Assembly: GCF_916858675.1 (NCBI RefSeq)
Contig: NZ_CAKASM010000009.1
Location: 52,774-116,773 of the forward strand
DNA length: 64,000 nucleotides
Origin: Sphingomonas sp. Leaf21
Lineage (GTDB): Bacteria; Pseudomonadota; Alphaproteobacteria; Sphingomonadales; Sphingomonadaceae
Direction of reading: 5' to 3'
The notes under the pieces are model-generated. The model was given only the letters and a program-made list of their open reading frames with translations, made no database searches and was not told where the DNA came from. The translations under genes were made by a program, and so were the position numbers. This document shows, one piece after another, positions 17,707 to 28,713 of the stretch. Within the stretch, counting starts at the first letter, position 1, and the number at the start of each line of letters is the position of its first letter.

Positions 17707-18275
17707 CGCGCGGGCGTTGCGTCCAGCGCGCGGTTGAGGGCGAGGACGTTGACGTGCGGGTCGCCGAACACCGAGTCCTCGGTCTTGGCGACGACGAGCG
17801 CGCGGACCTGCTCGACGCCCACACCGCGGACGCGGGCGATGCGCGGCGCCTGCGCCTGCGCCGCCTCGGGCGACAGATCGGGGTCGAGTCCCGAGCCGCT
17901 GGCGGTGACGAGGTCGGCGGGCATGTCGCCCATCACGCCCTCGGCACGGCGCCTGGCGACGTCGGCCTTCACCCGATCCGCCAGGGCTTGCGAGGTCGGC
18001 CCCAGATTGGAGCCCGACGAGGCGAGCCCGTCATAACCCTTGCCCGCCGCCGAGGGCCGCGTCTGGAAATAGCGATCGCTGACAAAGGCCTGGCCCACGA
18101 CCTCGGAGCCGATGACGTGACCGCCGACCTCCACCAAGCTGCCATTCGCCTGATGCGGGAAGATGGCCTGGCCGATCCCGGTCATCGCCAGCGGATAGGC
18201 GATCCCGAGAAGCGCGGCGAACAGGATCGTCATCACGATCGCGGGCCGCAAAGCGGAGGTGAAATCCTTACCCAT
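17703..18275 (-). CDS. kdpC: KdpC subunit of the K+-transporting ATPase
   Basis: 190 residues: one N-terminal membrane helix (MTILFAALLGIAYPLAMTGIGQ) followed by a periplasmic domain containing the conserved SDRYFQTRPSA, SSGSNLGPTS and DLVTASGSGLDPDLSPEAA blocks. KdpC stabilises the KdpA-KdpB complex and raises K+ affinity. It lies 12 bp after kdpB and overlaps kdpD by 4 bp. Confidence 0.95.
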   Translation of the reverse strand: MGKDFTSALRPAIVMTILFAALLGIAYPLAMTGIGQAIFPHQANGSLVEVGGHVIGSEVVGQAFVSDRYFQTRPSAAGKGYDGLASSGSNLGPTSQALADRVKADVARRRAEGVMGDMPADLVTASGSGLDPDLSPEAAQAQAPRIARVRGVGVEQVRALVVAKTEDSVFGDPHVNVLALNRALDATPAR

Positions 18276-18287
18276 GATGTGAACTCC

Positions 18288-20324
<2,037 letters not shown>

Positions 20325-20339
20325 GACTGGCGCTCCCGA

Positions 20340-22043
20340 TCAGAAGAGTTGACCGCGGATCATCGCGAGATGATCGGCGATGGGACCAAGGGCGAGGCTC
20401 GGCAGGAAGGTCAGGCCGCCCAGCACCAGCACGATGCCGACGAGCAGACCGACCCACAACACGCCCGTGGTCGGGAAGGAACCGGCCGAGGCGGGGACAT
20501 GCTTCTTCGCCGCCAAGCTGCCCGCGATCGCGAGCATCGGCACGATGATGAAGAAGCGGCCCACCCACATGGCGACGCCCAACAGGCCGTCATACCAGGG
20601 GGTCGACGCGGTCAGGCCCGCAAAGGCCGAGCCGTTGTTCGCCACCGCACTGGTGAAGGCATAGAGGATCTCGCCAAAGCCATGCGGCCCCTTGTTGAGC
20701 GGCCCGGCCAGCCCCTGCCCCGTGACGCAGGACAGAGCCGTCATCCCCAGGATGAACAAGGGCAGGACGGCGATGGCGAGGACGGCGAGTTTCACCTCGC
20801 GGCTCTCGATCTTCTTGCCGACATATTCGGGCGTACGACCGACCATGAGCCCTGCGACGAACACGGCCAGGATGGCGAACAACAGGAAGCCGTAGATGCC
20901 AGCGCCGACGCCGCCGATGACGACCTCGCCCAGCTGCATGTTGAACAGCGGGATCAGGCCGCCCAGCGCGGTGAAGCTGTCGTGCATCGCATTGACCGCG
21001 CCGCACGATGCCGCCGTGGTGACGGCCGCGAACAGCGCCGAGGCGGCGACGCCGAAGCGGACCTCCTTGCCCTCCATGTTACCACCGGCCACGCCGAGCT
21101 GGTGCAGCACGGGGTTGCCCGCCGCTTCCGCCCAGTAGCAGACGGCCGCACCGCCCAGGAACAGCAGGATCATCGCCGACAGGATCGCCCAACCCTGGCG
21201 CGTGTTGCCGACCGCCTTGCCGAAGCACCAGGTCAGGCCGAAGCCGATGACGAAGATGGACAGCATCTGGACCAGGTTGGTCAGCGCGGTCGGGTTCTCG
21301 AACGGATGCGCGCTGTTGGCATTGAAGAAGCCGCCACCATTGGTGCCGAGCATCTTGATCGCTTCCTGGCTGGCGACGGGGCCGAGCAGGATCGACTGGC
21401 GAACGCCCTCCAGCGTGTCGACGCTGACGACGCCCGCCATCGTCTGCGGCACGCCGCTGGCGATCAGGAACACGGTATAGACGACGCAGATCGGCAGCAG
21501 CAGGTACAGGGTGATGCGCGTCATATCGGCCCAGAAATTGCCGAGATTCTTCGTCTCGCGCCCTGCGAACCCGCGGAACAGCGCGAAGGCGAGCGCGATG
21601 CCGGTCGCCGCCGACAGGAAATTGTGGATGGTCAGGCCCAGCATCTGGCTGAGGTTCGACATGGTCGACTCGCCGCCATAGCTCTGCCAGTTGGTGTTGG
21701 TCGTGAAGCTGATCGCGGTGTTGAACGCCAGATGCGGGGTCAGCCCGGCCAGCCCCTGCGGGTTGCCCGGCAGATAATATTGCGCGCGCAGCACGACATA
21801 GGTCAGGACCATCAACGCGACGTTGAAGATCAGCATGTGCAGCGCGTAGCGCCGCCAGCCCTGCTGGGCGTCCGGGTCGATACCCGACAGCGCGTAGAAG
21901 CCGCGCTCGACGGGACCGAGAACGACATGCAGGGGCGTGCGCCGCCCCTCATACAGTGCGAACAGCCACGCGCCGACCGGCTTGGTCAGCGCGAGGAGGA
22001 TCGCGACGAAGCCCAGGATCAGGGCCCATCCTTGAAGCGTCAT
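20340..22043 (-). CDS. kdpA: KdpA, K+-channel-like subunit
   Basis: 567 residues with about ten membrane helices. Selectivity-filter-like stretches typical of the SKT superfamily are visible ([69 protein letters not shown]). It binds and conducts K+ in the KdpFABC complex. The start ATG 22043 lies 12 bp after the kdpF stop. Confidence 0.97.
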   Translation of the reverse strand: MTLQGWALILGFVAILLALTKPVGAWLFALYEGRRTPLHVVLGPVERGFYALSGIDPDAQQGWRRYALHMLIFNVALMVLTYVVLRAQYYLPGNPQGLAGLTPHLAFNTAISFTTNTNWQSYGGESTMSNLSQMLGLTIHNFLSAATGIALAFALFRGFAGRETKNLGNFWADMTRITLYLLLPICVVYTVFLIASGVPQTMAGVVSVDTLEGVRQSILLGPVASQEAIKMLGTNGGGFFNANSAHPFENPTALTNLVQMLSIFVIGFGLTWCFGKAVGNTRQGWAILSAMILLFLGGAAVCYWAEAAGNPVLHQLGVAGGNMEGKEVRFGVAASALFAAVTTAASCGAVNAMHDSFTALGGLIPLFNMQLGEVVIGGVGAGIYGFLLFAILAVFVAGLMVGRTPEYVGKKIESREVKLAVLAIAVLPLFILGMTALSCVTGQGLAGPLNKGPHGFGEILYAFTSAVANNGSAFAGLTASTPWYDGLLGVAMWVGRFFIIVPMLAIAGSLAAKKHVPASAGSFPTTGVLWVGLLVGIVLVLGGLTFLPSLALGPIADHLAMIRGQLF

Positions 22044-22055
22044 GATGCCGCCCCC

Positions 22056-22145
22056 TTAGAAGCGTTCGGGGCGGATCAGCACCGCCACCAGATAGACGAG
22101 AAGGCCGAGCGCGGTCAGCGCCGCCAGCCAGAGGTCGAGGGTCAT
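22056..22145 (-). CDS. kdpF: KdpF small stabilising subunit (29 residues)
   Basis: ATG 22145, stop TAA 22058-22056. The product begins MTLDLWLAALTALG, continues as one hydrophobic helix and ends LIRPERF, the conserved KdpF tail. The family stabilises the Kdp complex in the membrane. It is easily missed because of its size. Confidence 0.9.
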   Translation of the reverse strand: MTLDLWLAALTALGLLVYLVAVLIRPERF

Positions 22146-22158
22146 GGTCTCAGCCCCC

Positions 22159-22242
22159 TCACGCGTGGTCGCAGAGCCGGGCATAGGCGAGCGTCGCCGC
22201 CACCAGCCCGGCCATGACCAGCAACCAGATCAGATCGTCCAT
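22159..22242 (-). CDS. 27-residue single-helix membrane peptide upstream of kdpF
   Basis: ATG 22242, TGA 22161-22159. MDDLIWLLVMAGLVAATLAY is followed by ARLCDHA: one transmembrane helix and a short tail with a Cys-Asp pair. Small ORFs of this kind, ending in a C-[DE]-[RH] motif, are found ahead of kdpF in other bacteria, so it is probably a genuine accessory peptide of unknown role. It is 13 bp from kdpF and 11 bp after the porin stop, so it fits the operon. Confidence 0.6.
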   Translation of the reverse strand: MDDLIWLLVMAGLVAATLAYARLCDHA

Positions 22243-22253
22243 ATCCCTGCTCC

Positions 22254-23108
22254 TCAGAATGCGGCGGTGAGAGTGGCGAGGAAGGTGCTGCCCGCGATAT
22301 TGCCGGTGCCGTCCTGCCCCTTGCTGAAGCTCGGCCGCAGATAGGCGGCGTCACGGTCGGAGATGCTGGTATCGACCCAGGCGAGACCCAGCGTCAGGTT
22401 GCGATATGTCGTGTCCGCGCCGAGCGACCAGTCCCAGTAATCGCCGGTCGGCGTCGGAGCGGTGGCGTTGGGGCCCAGGCCGTTCATGCCCCAGCTATGG
22501 CCGACATGCGCCTTGGCGGTGATCGGCGTGCCGTGGATCGCGGCGGCACCGTCGCCCCAGAGATAGAGATTGTCGCTCTTCGCGCCGGGATGGTCATAGA
22601 CACCCGCCGCCGCGCTGGCGCCGTTGTCGTACCATTTGCCGATCGCCTGCTGCTTGGGCGCGTAGGCGGCGCCCGCCGTCAGCGAGACGGGGCCGGTCGT
22701 GCCCGACAGCTTGACATAGGGTTCGGCATAGTCGGTCTTGTTCGCGCCGCCCGGATACATGTACCAGGTCAGTCCGACGTCGAGCGTGCCGTTCGGCGTG
22801 ATCTTGGTCTTGTACCCGCCGATCAGGTCCAGCTCCATGTTCGCGCCGCCGAACGTGCCCCACCCCGCCAGGTTCGATGCCCAGGTGCCGACATAGACGC
22901 CGCTTTCGTGGGTCAGGGTCAGACCACCCTGCACCGCCATATGCTCGTCCGACTGCGAGATGCCGCGCAGGCGATAGTCGGATGCGAGGGCGACCGATCC
23001 GCTGACCGTGACGGGCGGCGGCGGTGCGGTCTCCGCCGCGCTCTGCGCCGAAACGGCGGCGGGAAACACGAACAGCGCCGTGGCGGCGCAAAAGGTGATG
23101 GTCTTCAT
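22254..23108 (-). CDS. TorF-family putative outer-membrane porin
   Basis: 284 residues from ATG 23108. The signal peptide MKTITFCAATALFVFPAAVSAQ is followed by alternating beta-strand sequence and a C-terminal Phe (LATLTAAF), as for outer-membrane barrels. The opening strand VSGSVALASDYRLRGISQSD is the TorF-family signature. It lies 11 bp upstream of the small kdp peptide on the same strand, which suggests that it heads the kdp transcript and provides an outer-membrane route for K+ or another cation. That link is inferred from position. Confidence 0.85.
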   Translation of the reverse strand: MKTITFCAATALFVFPAAVSAQSAAETAPPPPVTVSGSVALASDYRLRGISQSDEHMAVQGGLTLTHESGVYVGTWASNLAGWGTFGGANMELDLIGGYKTKITPNGTLDVGLTWYMYPGGANKTDYAEPYVKLSGTTGPVSLTAGAAYAPKQQAIGKWYDNGASAAAGVYDHPGAKSDNLYLWGDGAAAIHGTPITAKAHVGHSWGMNGLGPNATAPTPTGDYWDWSLGADTTYRNLTLGLAWVDTSISDRDAAYLRPSFSKGQDGTGNIAGSTFLATLTAAF

Positions 23109-23308
23109 ATATGCCCCTATGGAAAGACCGCCGCGAACAAATGGGCGACCTCCAGGGCCGGGCAATTAGGCTTGGCCAGCGTAGCAATGCGAGAGCGATT
23201 GCCCGGTTTCGCATATAGACGGCGTATAGTGGCGCCTCTGCTCCCTCCGGCACGGGGAGGATCGGGGGTGCGTCATGCTCCGGTCAAACATGTCCGCCAT
23301 GGCGGGGC

Positions 23309-25378
23309 ATGGTCACCTTCTCCCGCCGCTCCCTCCTCTCTGCCGGGGCCATGCTCGCCGGGTCCGCCGCGTTGCCCCCGGCGATCGCGCGAGCCGCCGC
23401 GATCGCGCCCGATCGGCGAACCGGCACGATCCGCGACATCGACCACGTCGTCATCCTGATGCAGGAGAATCGCGGCTTCGATCACTATTTCGGCACGCTG
23501 CGCGGGGTGCGTGGATTCGGTGACCGCTTCCCAATCCCCCTCAGCCCGACGGCGCCTGGCGAAGCCCCCCGCACCGTCTGGCAACAGATGGATCGCAGCG
23601 CCGCGGATGGCCCGCGCCTCGTCTCCCCCTTCCGCCTCGATACCGAGCGGCATTTCGCGCTGATGCGGATGAAGGGCACGCCCCATAGCTGGCCCGACGC
23701 GCAGGCTGCCTGGGACGAAGGGCGGATGGGCCATTGGCCCGAGGTCAAGCAACAGCGCGCCATGGGTCATTACGGCCGCGCCGACCTGCCCTTCCAGTTC
23801 GCGTTGGCCGAGGCGTTCACGATCTGCGACGCCTATCACTGCGCGGTGCAGACCGGGACCAACACCAACCGGCTGTTCCTGTGGAGCGGCACCAACGATC
23901 CGAGCGGACGGGCGGGCGGCCCGGCGATCGCCAATTCGCATGACAGCTTCGTCGAGAATGGCGGTGCGGCCGATCCCTATCGCTGGACCACGACGCCGGA
24001 GCGGATGCAGGCGGCGGGCGTGGACTGGCGCATCTACCAGGACATGGCGGACAATTTCACCGACAATCCGCTGGTCGGTTTCAAGGCGTATCGCGATGCG
24101 TATCATGGCCGGGGCGACCCGGCCCTGAGGGAGCGGGCACTGACCACACGGGGGCTCGACCGGCTGAAGGCGGATGTGCTCGCGGGCCGCCTGCCGCAGG
24201 TGTCGTACATCATCGCGACCGCCGCCGGGTCCGAGCATCCGGGCCCCTCCAGTCCGGCCCAGGGCGCGGCCTATACCGCCGAGGTGCTCGACGCGCTGAC
24301 CGCCGATCCCAGGGTCTGGGCGCGGACCGCGCTGTTCGTCATGTTCGACGAGAATGACGGCTTTTTCGACCATGTGCCACCGCCCGCCGCGCCGTCGCGC
24401 GCGGCCGACGGCACGCTGCTGGGGGCGTCGACGGTCGACCTTGTGGGCGAATATCACGACGTGCCGTCGAGCGGTGACGCGGATGTCGACAAGCCCGCCT
24501 ATCGCGGCCGCCCCTATGGCCTGGGGCCGCGCGTGCCGATGTATGTCGTCTCACCCTGGAGCAGGGGCGGCTGGGTCAATTCGCAGGTCTTCGACCATAG
24601 CAGCGTCATCCGTTTCCTCGAGACGCGGTTCGGCTTTCACGAACCCAATATATCGCCGTGGCGGCGCGCGGTCTGTGGCGACCTGACCAGCGCGTTCGAC
24701 TTCGCCGCCACCGATCACGCGCCGCCGCCCCGCCTGCCCGACCCGCGCAAGACGGCGGCGCGGGCCGCGTCGATCCCGGGACAGGTCAGCCCCGACGCCC
24801 CCGCCCTCGTCGGCGCGCCCGAGCAGGAAACCGGGATCCGCCGCTCGCGCCCCCTTCCCTATCGTCTGGCCGTGACCCAGGCCGCCGATCCGGACCGTGT
24901 CCGGCTTCGCTTCGTGGCGGAGGGAGCAGGCGCGGTGTTCCATGTCTATGACCGCAACGCGCTGACCCAGGCGCCGCACCGCTTCACGCTGGCGGCGGGG
25001 ACAGCGGTGGACCATGTCTGGCCCACCGATACCGCCATCGGCCATGACCTCTGGATCCTCGGCCCCAACGGCTTTCACCGCCATTTCGCCGCCCGCGCGT
25101 CGGTCGCGCCGGTCGAGGCATCCGTCGACGACAGCGGCGTCACGCTGCTCGTCCCGGCGACGCTCGGCGATCTGAGGATGGTTCGGCGCGAACCGGGCAA
25201 CGCCGCCCCGTCGCCAGCGCCGCTGAAGCCCGGCCGCCATCACTGGCCGCTCGACGCTTCGCTGGGCTGGTACGACCTGACCCTGACCCGCGCGAGCGAC
25301 CCGCGATACCGGTTCCGGCTGGCCGGGCGGCATGACCGCGCCGGCCGTGCGACCGTCAGCGACCCGTTTCGCGCCTGA
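23309..25378 (+). CDS. Tat-exported phosphocholine-type phospholipase C
   Basis: 689 residues. The N-terminus SRRSLLSAGAMLAGSAALPPAIARA is a twin-arginine signal. The phosphoesterase domain carries ENRGFDHYFGTLRGVRGFGDR near residue 52 and FDENDGFFDHVPPP near 350, the metal-binding blocks of the non-haemolytic phospholipase C / AcpA family. Two small beta domains at the C-terminus (from about residue 500) match the DUF756 repeats of bacterial phospholipase C. It would hydrolyse phospholipid head groups in the periplasm or outside, perhaps to gain phosphate. It is divergent from the porin-kdp operon with 200 bp between. Confidence 0.9.
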   Translation: MVTFSRRSLLSAGAMLAGSAALPPAIARAAAIAPDRRTGTIRDIDHVVILMQENRGFDHYFGTLRGVRGFGDRFPIPLSPTAPGEAPRTVWQQMDRSAADGPRLVSPFRLDTERHFALMRMKGTPHSWPDAQAAWDEGRMGHWPEVKQQRAMGHYGRADLPFQFALAEAFTICDAYHCAVQTGTNTNRLFLWSGTNDPSGRAGGPAIANSHDSFVENGGAADPYRWTTTPERMQAAGVDWRIYQDMADNFTDNPLVGFKAYRDAYHGRGDPALRERALTTRGLDRLKADVLAGRLPQVSYIIATAAGSEHPGPSSPAQGAAYTAEVLDALTADPRVWARTALFVMFDENDGFFDHVPPPAAPSRAADGTLLGASTVDLVGEYHDVPSSGDADVDKPAYRGRPYGLGPRVPMYVVSPWSRGGWVNSQVFDHSSVIRFLETRFGFHEPNISPWRRAVCGDLTSAFDFAATDHAPPPRLPDPRKTAARAASIPGQVSPDAPALVGAPEQETGIRRSRPLPYRLAVTQAADPDRVRLRFVAEGAGAVFHVYDRNALTQAPHRFTLAAGTAVDHVWPTDTAIGHDLWILGPNGFHRHFAARASVAPVEASVDDSGVTLLVPATLGDLRMVRREPGNAAPSPAPLKPGRHHWPLDASLGWYDLTLTRASDPRYRFRLAGRHDRAGRATVSDPFRA

Positions 25379-25416
25379 CGCCATTTCCCCTTCCCCCATC
25401 GCGGCACCAGCGATAG

Positions 25417-25438
25417 GGTAGCGTTCACACAAAACGCT
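25417..25438 (+). promoter_or_regulatory. LacI-type operator candidate upstream of GH31
   Basis: GGTAGCGTTCACA (25417-25429) read on the other strand is TGTGAACGCTACC, close to the TGnnAnCGnTnnCA pattern of LacI-family operators. The same stretch also forms a dyad AGCGTT-N7-AACGCT (25420-25438). It lies 23 bp before the GH31 start at 25461. Related sites are at 27857, 32291 and 43574. Confidence 0.4.
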
Positions 25439-25460
25439 TTATTTAATGGGGGATGGATTG

Positions 25461-27818
25461 ATGCGGGGCATGGCGCGCGCGGCGGTGATGACGGGTGGGC
25501 GGCGCTGGGCCGTCGCCGCATCGGCTCTCTTGGCCAGTGTTGCCCCCTCGGCGCTGGCCGCCGATCCGCTGGCGACCGTCGAGCGCAACGGCGCGCTCGT
25601 CTCGGTCGAGCCCTATGCCCCCGGAATCGTCCGCGTCACCATCGCCACTGACCGGGCGGAGGCGGAGGGCAAGCCCGGCTATGGCCTGATCGCGAAGAGC
25701 GACAATGGCGGCTGGTCGCACCGTACCGATACGACCGGCGACATCTTCGCCTCGCCCGGCATGACGGTGACCGTCAACGCACAGCCATGGCCCAAGCCCC
25801 CCAGCCAGATGGAGCGCTACTTCGCGCCCTCGCTGCCCCCCGTCTCGATCAGCTTCGCGGGTGCGGACGGCAAGCCGCTGACCAGGATGAACGGCTGGGA
25901 GATGGCGCCGCACACCGTCTCTGGCGAGAAGACGTTCCGCGCCGGTGCGACCTTCTCCGATACGCTCGACACCCATTATTACGGGCTCGGTCAGTTCCAG
26001 GACGGCGTGCTGGACCTGCGCGGGCGGACGATCGACTGTCGCCATGATTACGACCGCCCCGGCGGCGAGTCCGTCTGCGTCCCCTTCATGGTCACCGACA
26101 AGGGCTATGCGATCCTGTGGGACAACCCGTCCGCGACCACCGTCTCGCCGGGCCTCATGAACGCGACCAAATTCGCGTCCAACGTCGGCGAGCGGGTGTC
26201 GTTCTTCGTCATAGCGGGCAAGACCACCGACGAACTCTATGCCGGATACGCCCGGCTGACCGGCGCGACGCCGCTGCCGCCCAAGGCCGCCTTCGGCCTT
26301 ATCCAGAGCAAGGCGCGCTACGAAACCCAGGGCCAGCTGACCGAGGTCGCCGACGGCTATCGCAAGCGTGGCCTGCCGCTCGACATCATGGTGCTCGACT
26401 GGTTCTACTGGACGCGGATGGGGCAGCTCGACATCGACCGCACCGCCTTCCCCGATCCCGCGGGCATGAACGCGCATCTCAAGTCAATGGGGATGCACAG
26501 CATCATCAGCATCTGGCCGCGCTTCGAGCGTGAAAGCCGCTGGTACGACACGCTCGCCGCCAAGGGCTGGCTGATGAAGGACAAGGACGGCAATCCCGTC
26601 GACGGCCTGCCGATCCGCTCCGACCGCGCGGGCGCGCTGATCGACAGCACCAATCCGGACGCGCGCGCCTGGTTCTGGGGCAAGATCCGCGACAACATCT
26701 TTTCCCAGGGCTTCGACTATGCCTGGCTGGACGAGACCGAGCCCGATCTGGTGCCGGAGGGGCATTTCTACGCCATCGGTTCGGGCGATCGCTACCGCAA
26801 CGTCTATCCGCTGCTCCATACGTCCAGCGTCGCGGAAGGCTCGGCGCGCGACCGGCCGGACATGCGCAACGTCATCCTGTGTCGCGCCGCCTATCTGGGC
26901 ACACAGGCCAATGGCTGCCTGTTCTGGTCGTCGGACGTCCAGTCCAACTGGGAGGCGCTGCGGCGGCAGGTGCCCGCAGGGCTCGGCATGACCGCGAGCG
27001 GCATCGCCTATTGGTCGAGCGACACGGGTGGCTGGCAATGGCCGAGCGGACCGGAGGCGCAGCATCCCGTGCTGGTCGATCCGGCGGGTGCGACCGCGAT
27101 GGCGCCGTCCTACCGGGACTATCCCGAGCTGTTCGTCCGCTGGTTCCAGTATAACGCCTTCACCCCGACACTGCGCATCCATGGCCAGCGGCCGGGCACC
27201 GCGCTGTGGGACTATGGCACGGCGGCCGAGCCGATCCTCGCCAGCGCGCTGCGGCTGCGCTATTCGCTGATGCCCTATATCTATGCACTGGGGCGGCAGA
27301 CGAACCAGACCGGCGCGCCCTTCATGCGCGCGCTGTTCATGGACTTCCCCAACGATCCGACCGTCAAGACGCTGGGCGACGAATATATGTTCGGCCCCGC
27401 CTTCCTGGTCGCGCCGGTGACCGAACAGGGACAGACGTCGCGCCGTGTCTATCTGCCGGGCGGCACCGACTGGTATGACTGGTGGACCGACAAGCGCTAT
27501 ACCGGCGGCCAGTGGATCGAGGCGGCGGCCCCGATCGACCATATCCCGCTGTTCGTCCGCGCCGGTTCGATCGTGCCGATGGGCGTGCAGGTGCCCAGCA
27601 CCGCCACCGCGCAGAGCCTGGAGAGCATCCGCGTCTATCCCGGCCGCGATGCCGCCTTCCCGCTGTACGACGATGACGGCTCCAGCAACGCCTATCGCAA
27701 GACCGGCGGACGAAGCGCGACGCTGCGCTGGGACGACACCGCGCGCCGCCTCTCCGCAAGCGGGCGCCTGCCGTCGGGACAGGCCGCGGAACCGCTGGTC
27801 AAGATCATAGGACAATAG
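25461..27818 (+). CDS. GH31 alpha-xylosidase-like glycoside hydrolase, secreted
   Basis: 785 residues from ATG 25461, preferred over ATG 25446 because GGGGGA at 25448-25453 gives a ribosome site with 7-bp spacing. A signal peptide ends near APSALAADP. The N-terminal beta-sandwich is followed by the catalytic barrel: nucleophile Asp424 in WLDETEPD and acid/base Asp492 in FWSSDVQSNWE, then GIAYWSSDTGGW. The alpha-xylosidase branch of GH31 typically has WLDxxEPx and a W-S-x-D motif, so release of non-reducing xylose from xyloglucan oligosaccharides is likely; alpha-glucosidase activity is the alternative. It starts the glycan locus and is followed by a carbohydrate-binding protein gene. Confidence 0.85.
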   Translation: MRGMARAAVMTGGRRWAVAASALLASVAPSALAADPLATVERNGALVSVEPYAPGIVRVTIATDRAEAEGKPGYGLIAKSDNGGWSHRTDTTGDIFASPGMTVTVNAQPWPKPPSQMERYFAPSLPPVSISFAGADGKPLTRMNGWEMAPHTVSGEKTFRAGATFSDTLDTHYYGLGQFQDGVLDLRGRTIDCRHDYDRPGGESVCVPFMVTDKGYAILWDNPSATTVSPGLMNATKFASNVGERVSFFVIAGKTTDELYAGYARLTGATPLPPKAAFGLIQSKARYETQGQLTEVADGYRKRGLPLDIMVLDWFYWTRMGQLDIDRTAFPDPAGMNAHLKSMGMHSIISIWPRFERESRWYDTLAAKGWLMKDKDGNPVDGLPIRSDRAGALIDSTNPDARAWFWGKIRDNIFSQGFDYAWLDETEPDLVPEGHFYAIGSGDRYRNVYPLLHTSSVAEGSARDRPDMRNVILCRAAYLGTQANGCLFWSSDVQSNWEALRRQVPAGLGMTASGIAYWSSDTGGWQWPSGPEAQHPVLVDPAGATAMAPSYRDYPELFVRWFQYNAFTPTLRIHGQRPGTALWDYGTAAEPILASALRLRYSLMPYIYALGRQTNQTGAPFMRALFMDFPNDPTVKTLGDEYMFGPAFLVAPVTEQGQTSRRVYLPGGTDWYDWWTDKRYTGGQWIEAAAPIDHIPLFVRAGSIVPMGVQVPSTATAQSLESIRVYPGRDAAFPLYDDDGSSNAYRKTGGRSATLRWDDTARRLSASGRLPSGQAAEPLVKIIGQ

Positions 27819-27820
27819 GG

Positions 27821-27845
27821 CCAAGGCGCTGTAAAATAGCGCTTG
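27821..27845. terminator. Hairpin after GH31 stop
   Basis: CCAAGGCGCT, a 7-base loop GTAAAAT and AGCGCTTGG can pair with one bulged G directly after the stop codon. There is no T-run, so it could be a weak terminator, an mRNA-stabilising 3' hairpin, or part of an operator, since AGCGCT resembles the nearby LacI-type core. Confidence 0.35.
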
Positions 27846-27856
27846 GCAGCCATTTT

Positions 27857-27869
27857 GGGAGCGTTACAA
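27857..27869 (+). promoter_or_regulatory. LacI-type operator candidate upstream of the carbohydrate-binding gene
   Basis: GGGAGCGTTACAA is nearly the same as the site before GH31 (GGTAGCGTTCACA). It lies 48 bp before the ATG at 27918, inside the GH31-binding protein gap. Confidence 0.35.
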
Positions 27870-27917
27870 TCGATTCGACGGACCGGGATAATCCGGCCGA
27901 GAGGAGGGAATAGCCAC

Positions 27918-28499
27918 ATGATCGGATGGATGCTGATGCTGACCGCCGCGCTGCCTGCGGCGACGACGGACCAGGCGGGTGCGCCCAGCGCGGCGGCACA
28001 GCCGAGTATCTTCGACAAGGCCATCAACACACCCGGAATCGGCTGGACGCCCTATGGCCCCAACCAGACCGCCAAGCAGGTTCCGGCGACCGACGTGCCC
28101 GGCGGCAATGCGGTGCAGATCAAGGTCGCGCGCGCCGGGGCCAACCCATGGGACAGCGGCGTCACCTATCCCACGGTCAAGCCGATCGCCGTGGGCGACA
28201 CGCTGATGACCATGGTCTTCCTGCGCGCGCCCGCCGCCGCCGAGGGCCAGACGGTGACCATACCGGTCGGCATGGGTGGCTCCGAGCCGCCCTATACCCC
28301 GATCGCGAGCGAGCCGGTGCAGGTGGGATCGACGTGGAAGCGCTATTTCGTGACGGGTGTCGCGGCGCAGGCCTTCGCGGCGGGCAAGGCGAACATCTCG
28401 GTCCAATTGGCGGGCGCCAAGCAGGTAATCGAGGTCGGCCCGGCGTTCCTGCTCGACCTGGGGCCGAATTTCGATCGGTCGAAGCTGCCGCACAACTGA
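27918..28499 (+). CDS. Secreted carbohydrate-binding (CBM4/9-like) domain protein
   Basis: 193 residues from ATG 27918, with GAGGAGGGA 7 bp upstream as ribosome site. The signal peptide MIGWMLMLTAALPAATTDQA is followed by one beta-sandwich domain of CenC/CBM4_9 style: GGNAVQIKVARAGANPWDSG, VGDTLMTMVFLRAP, WKRYFVTGVA and a closing strand EVGPAFLLDLGP. There is no catalytic domain. It probably binds oligo- or polysaccharide at the surface or in the periplasm for the neighbouring GH31 and TonB receptor; the glycan is unknown. It is convergent with the TonB receptor gene. Confidence 0.7.
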   Translation: MIGWMLMLTAALPAATTDQAGAPSAAAQPSIFDKAINTPGIGWTPYGPNQTAKQVPATDVPGGNAVQIKVARAGANPWDSGVTYPTVKPIAVGDTLMTMVFLRAPAAAEGQTVTIPVGMGGSEPPYTPIASEPVQVGSTWKRYFVTGVAAQAFAAGKANISVQLAGAKQVIEVGPAFLLDLGPNFDRSKLPHN

Positions 28500-28621
28500 T
28501 ATGACGGCCGGGGCGGCCTAGCGTCGTCCCGCCCGTTTCGCGAACAAGAGCCTGTTCGCCCCCGCCCCGTTCGCACCGAGCGAAGTCGAACTGAACGGGG
28601 GATGAGGGTACAGCCCATAGC

Positions 28622-28657
28622 AAAAACCGCCCGCCTCCCCTTCGGGACGCGGGCGGT
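28622..28657 (-). terminator. Intrinsic terminator of TonB receptor 1
   Basis: On the minus strand ACCGCCCGC pairs with GCGGGCGGT across a 14-base loop and is followed by TTTTTG. It lies 57 bp downstream of the receptor stop. Confidence 0.75.
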
Positions 28658-28713
28658 ATTTCGTTCGGTCACCTTTCGGCCGGAGCCCGAAGGCTCCGAC
28701 CCTCACCTCCGCA

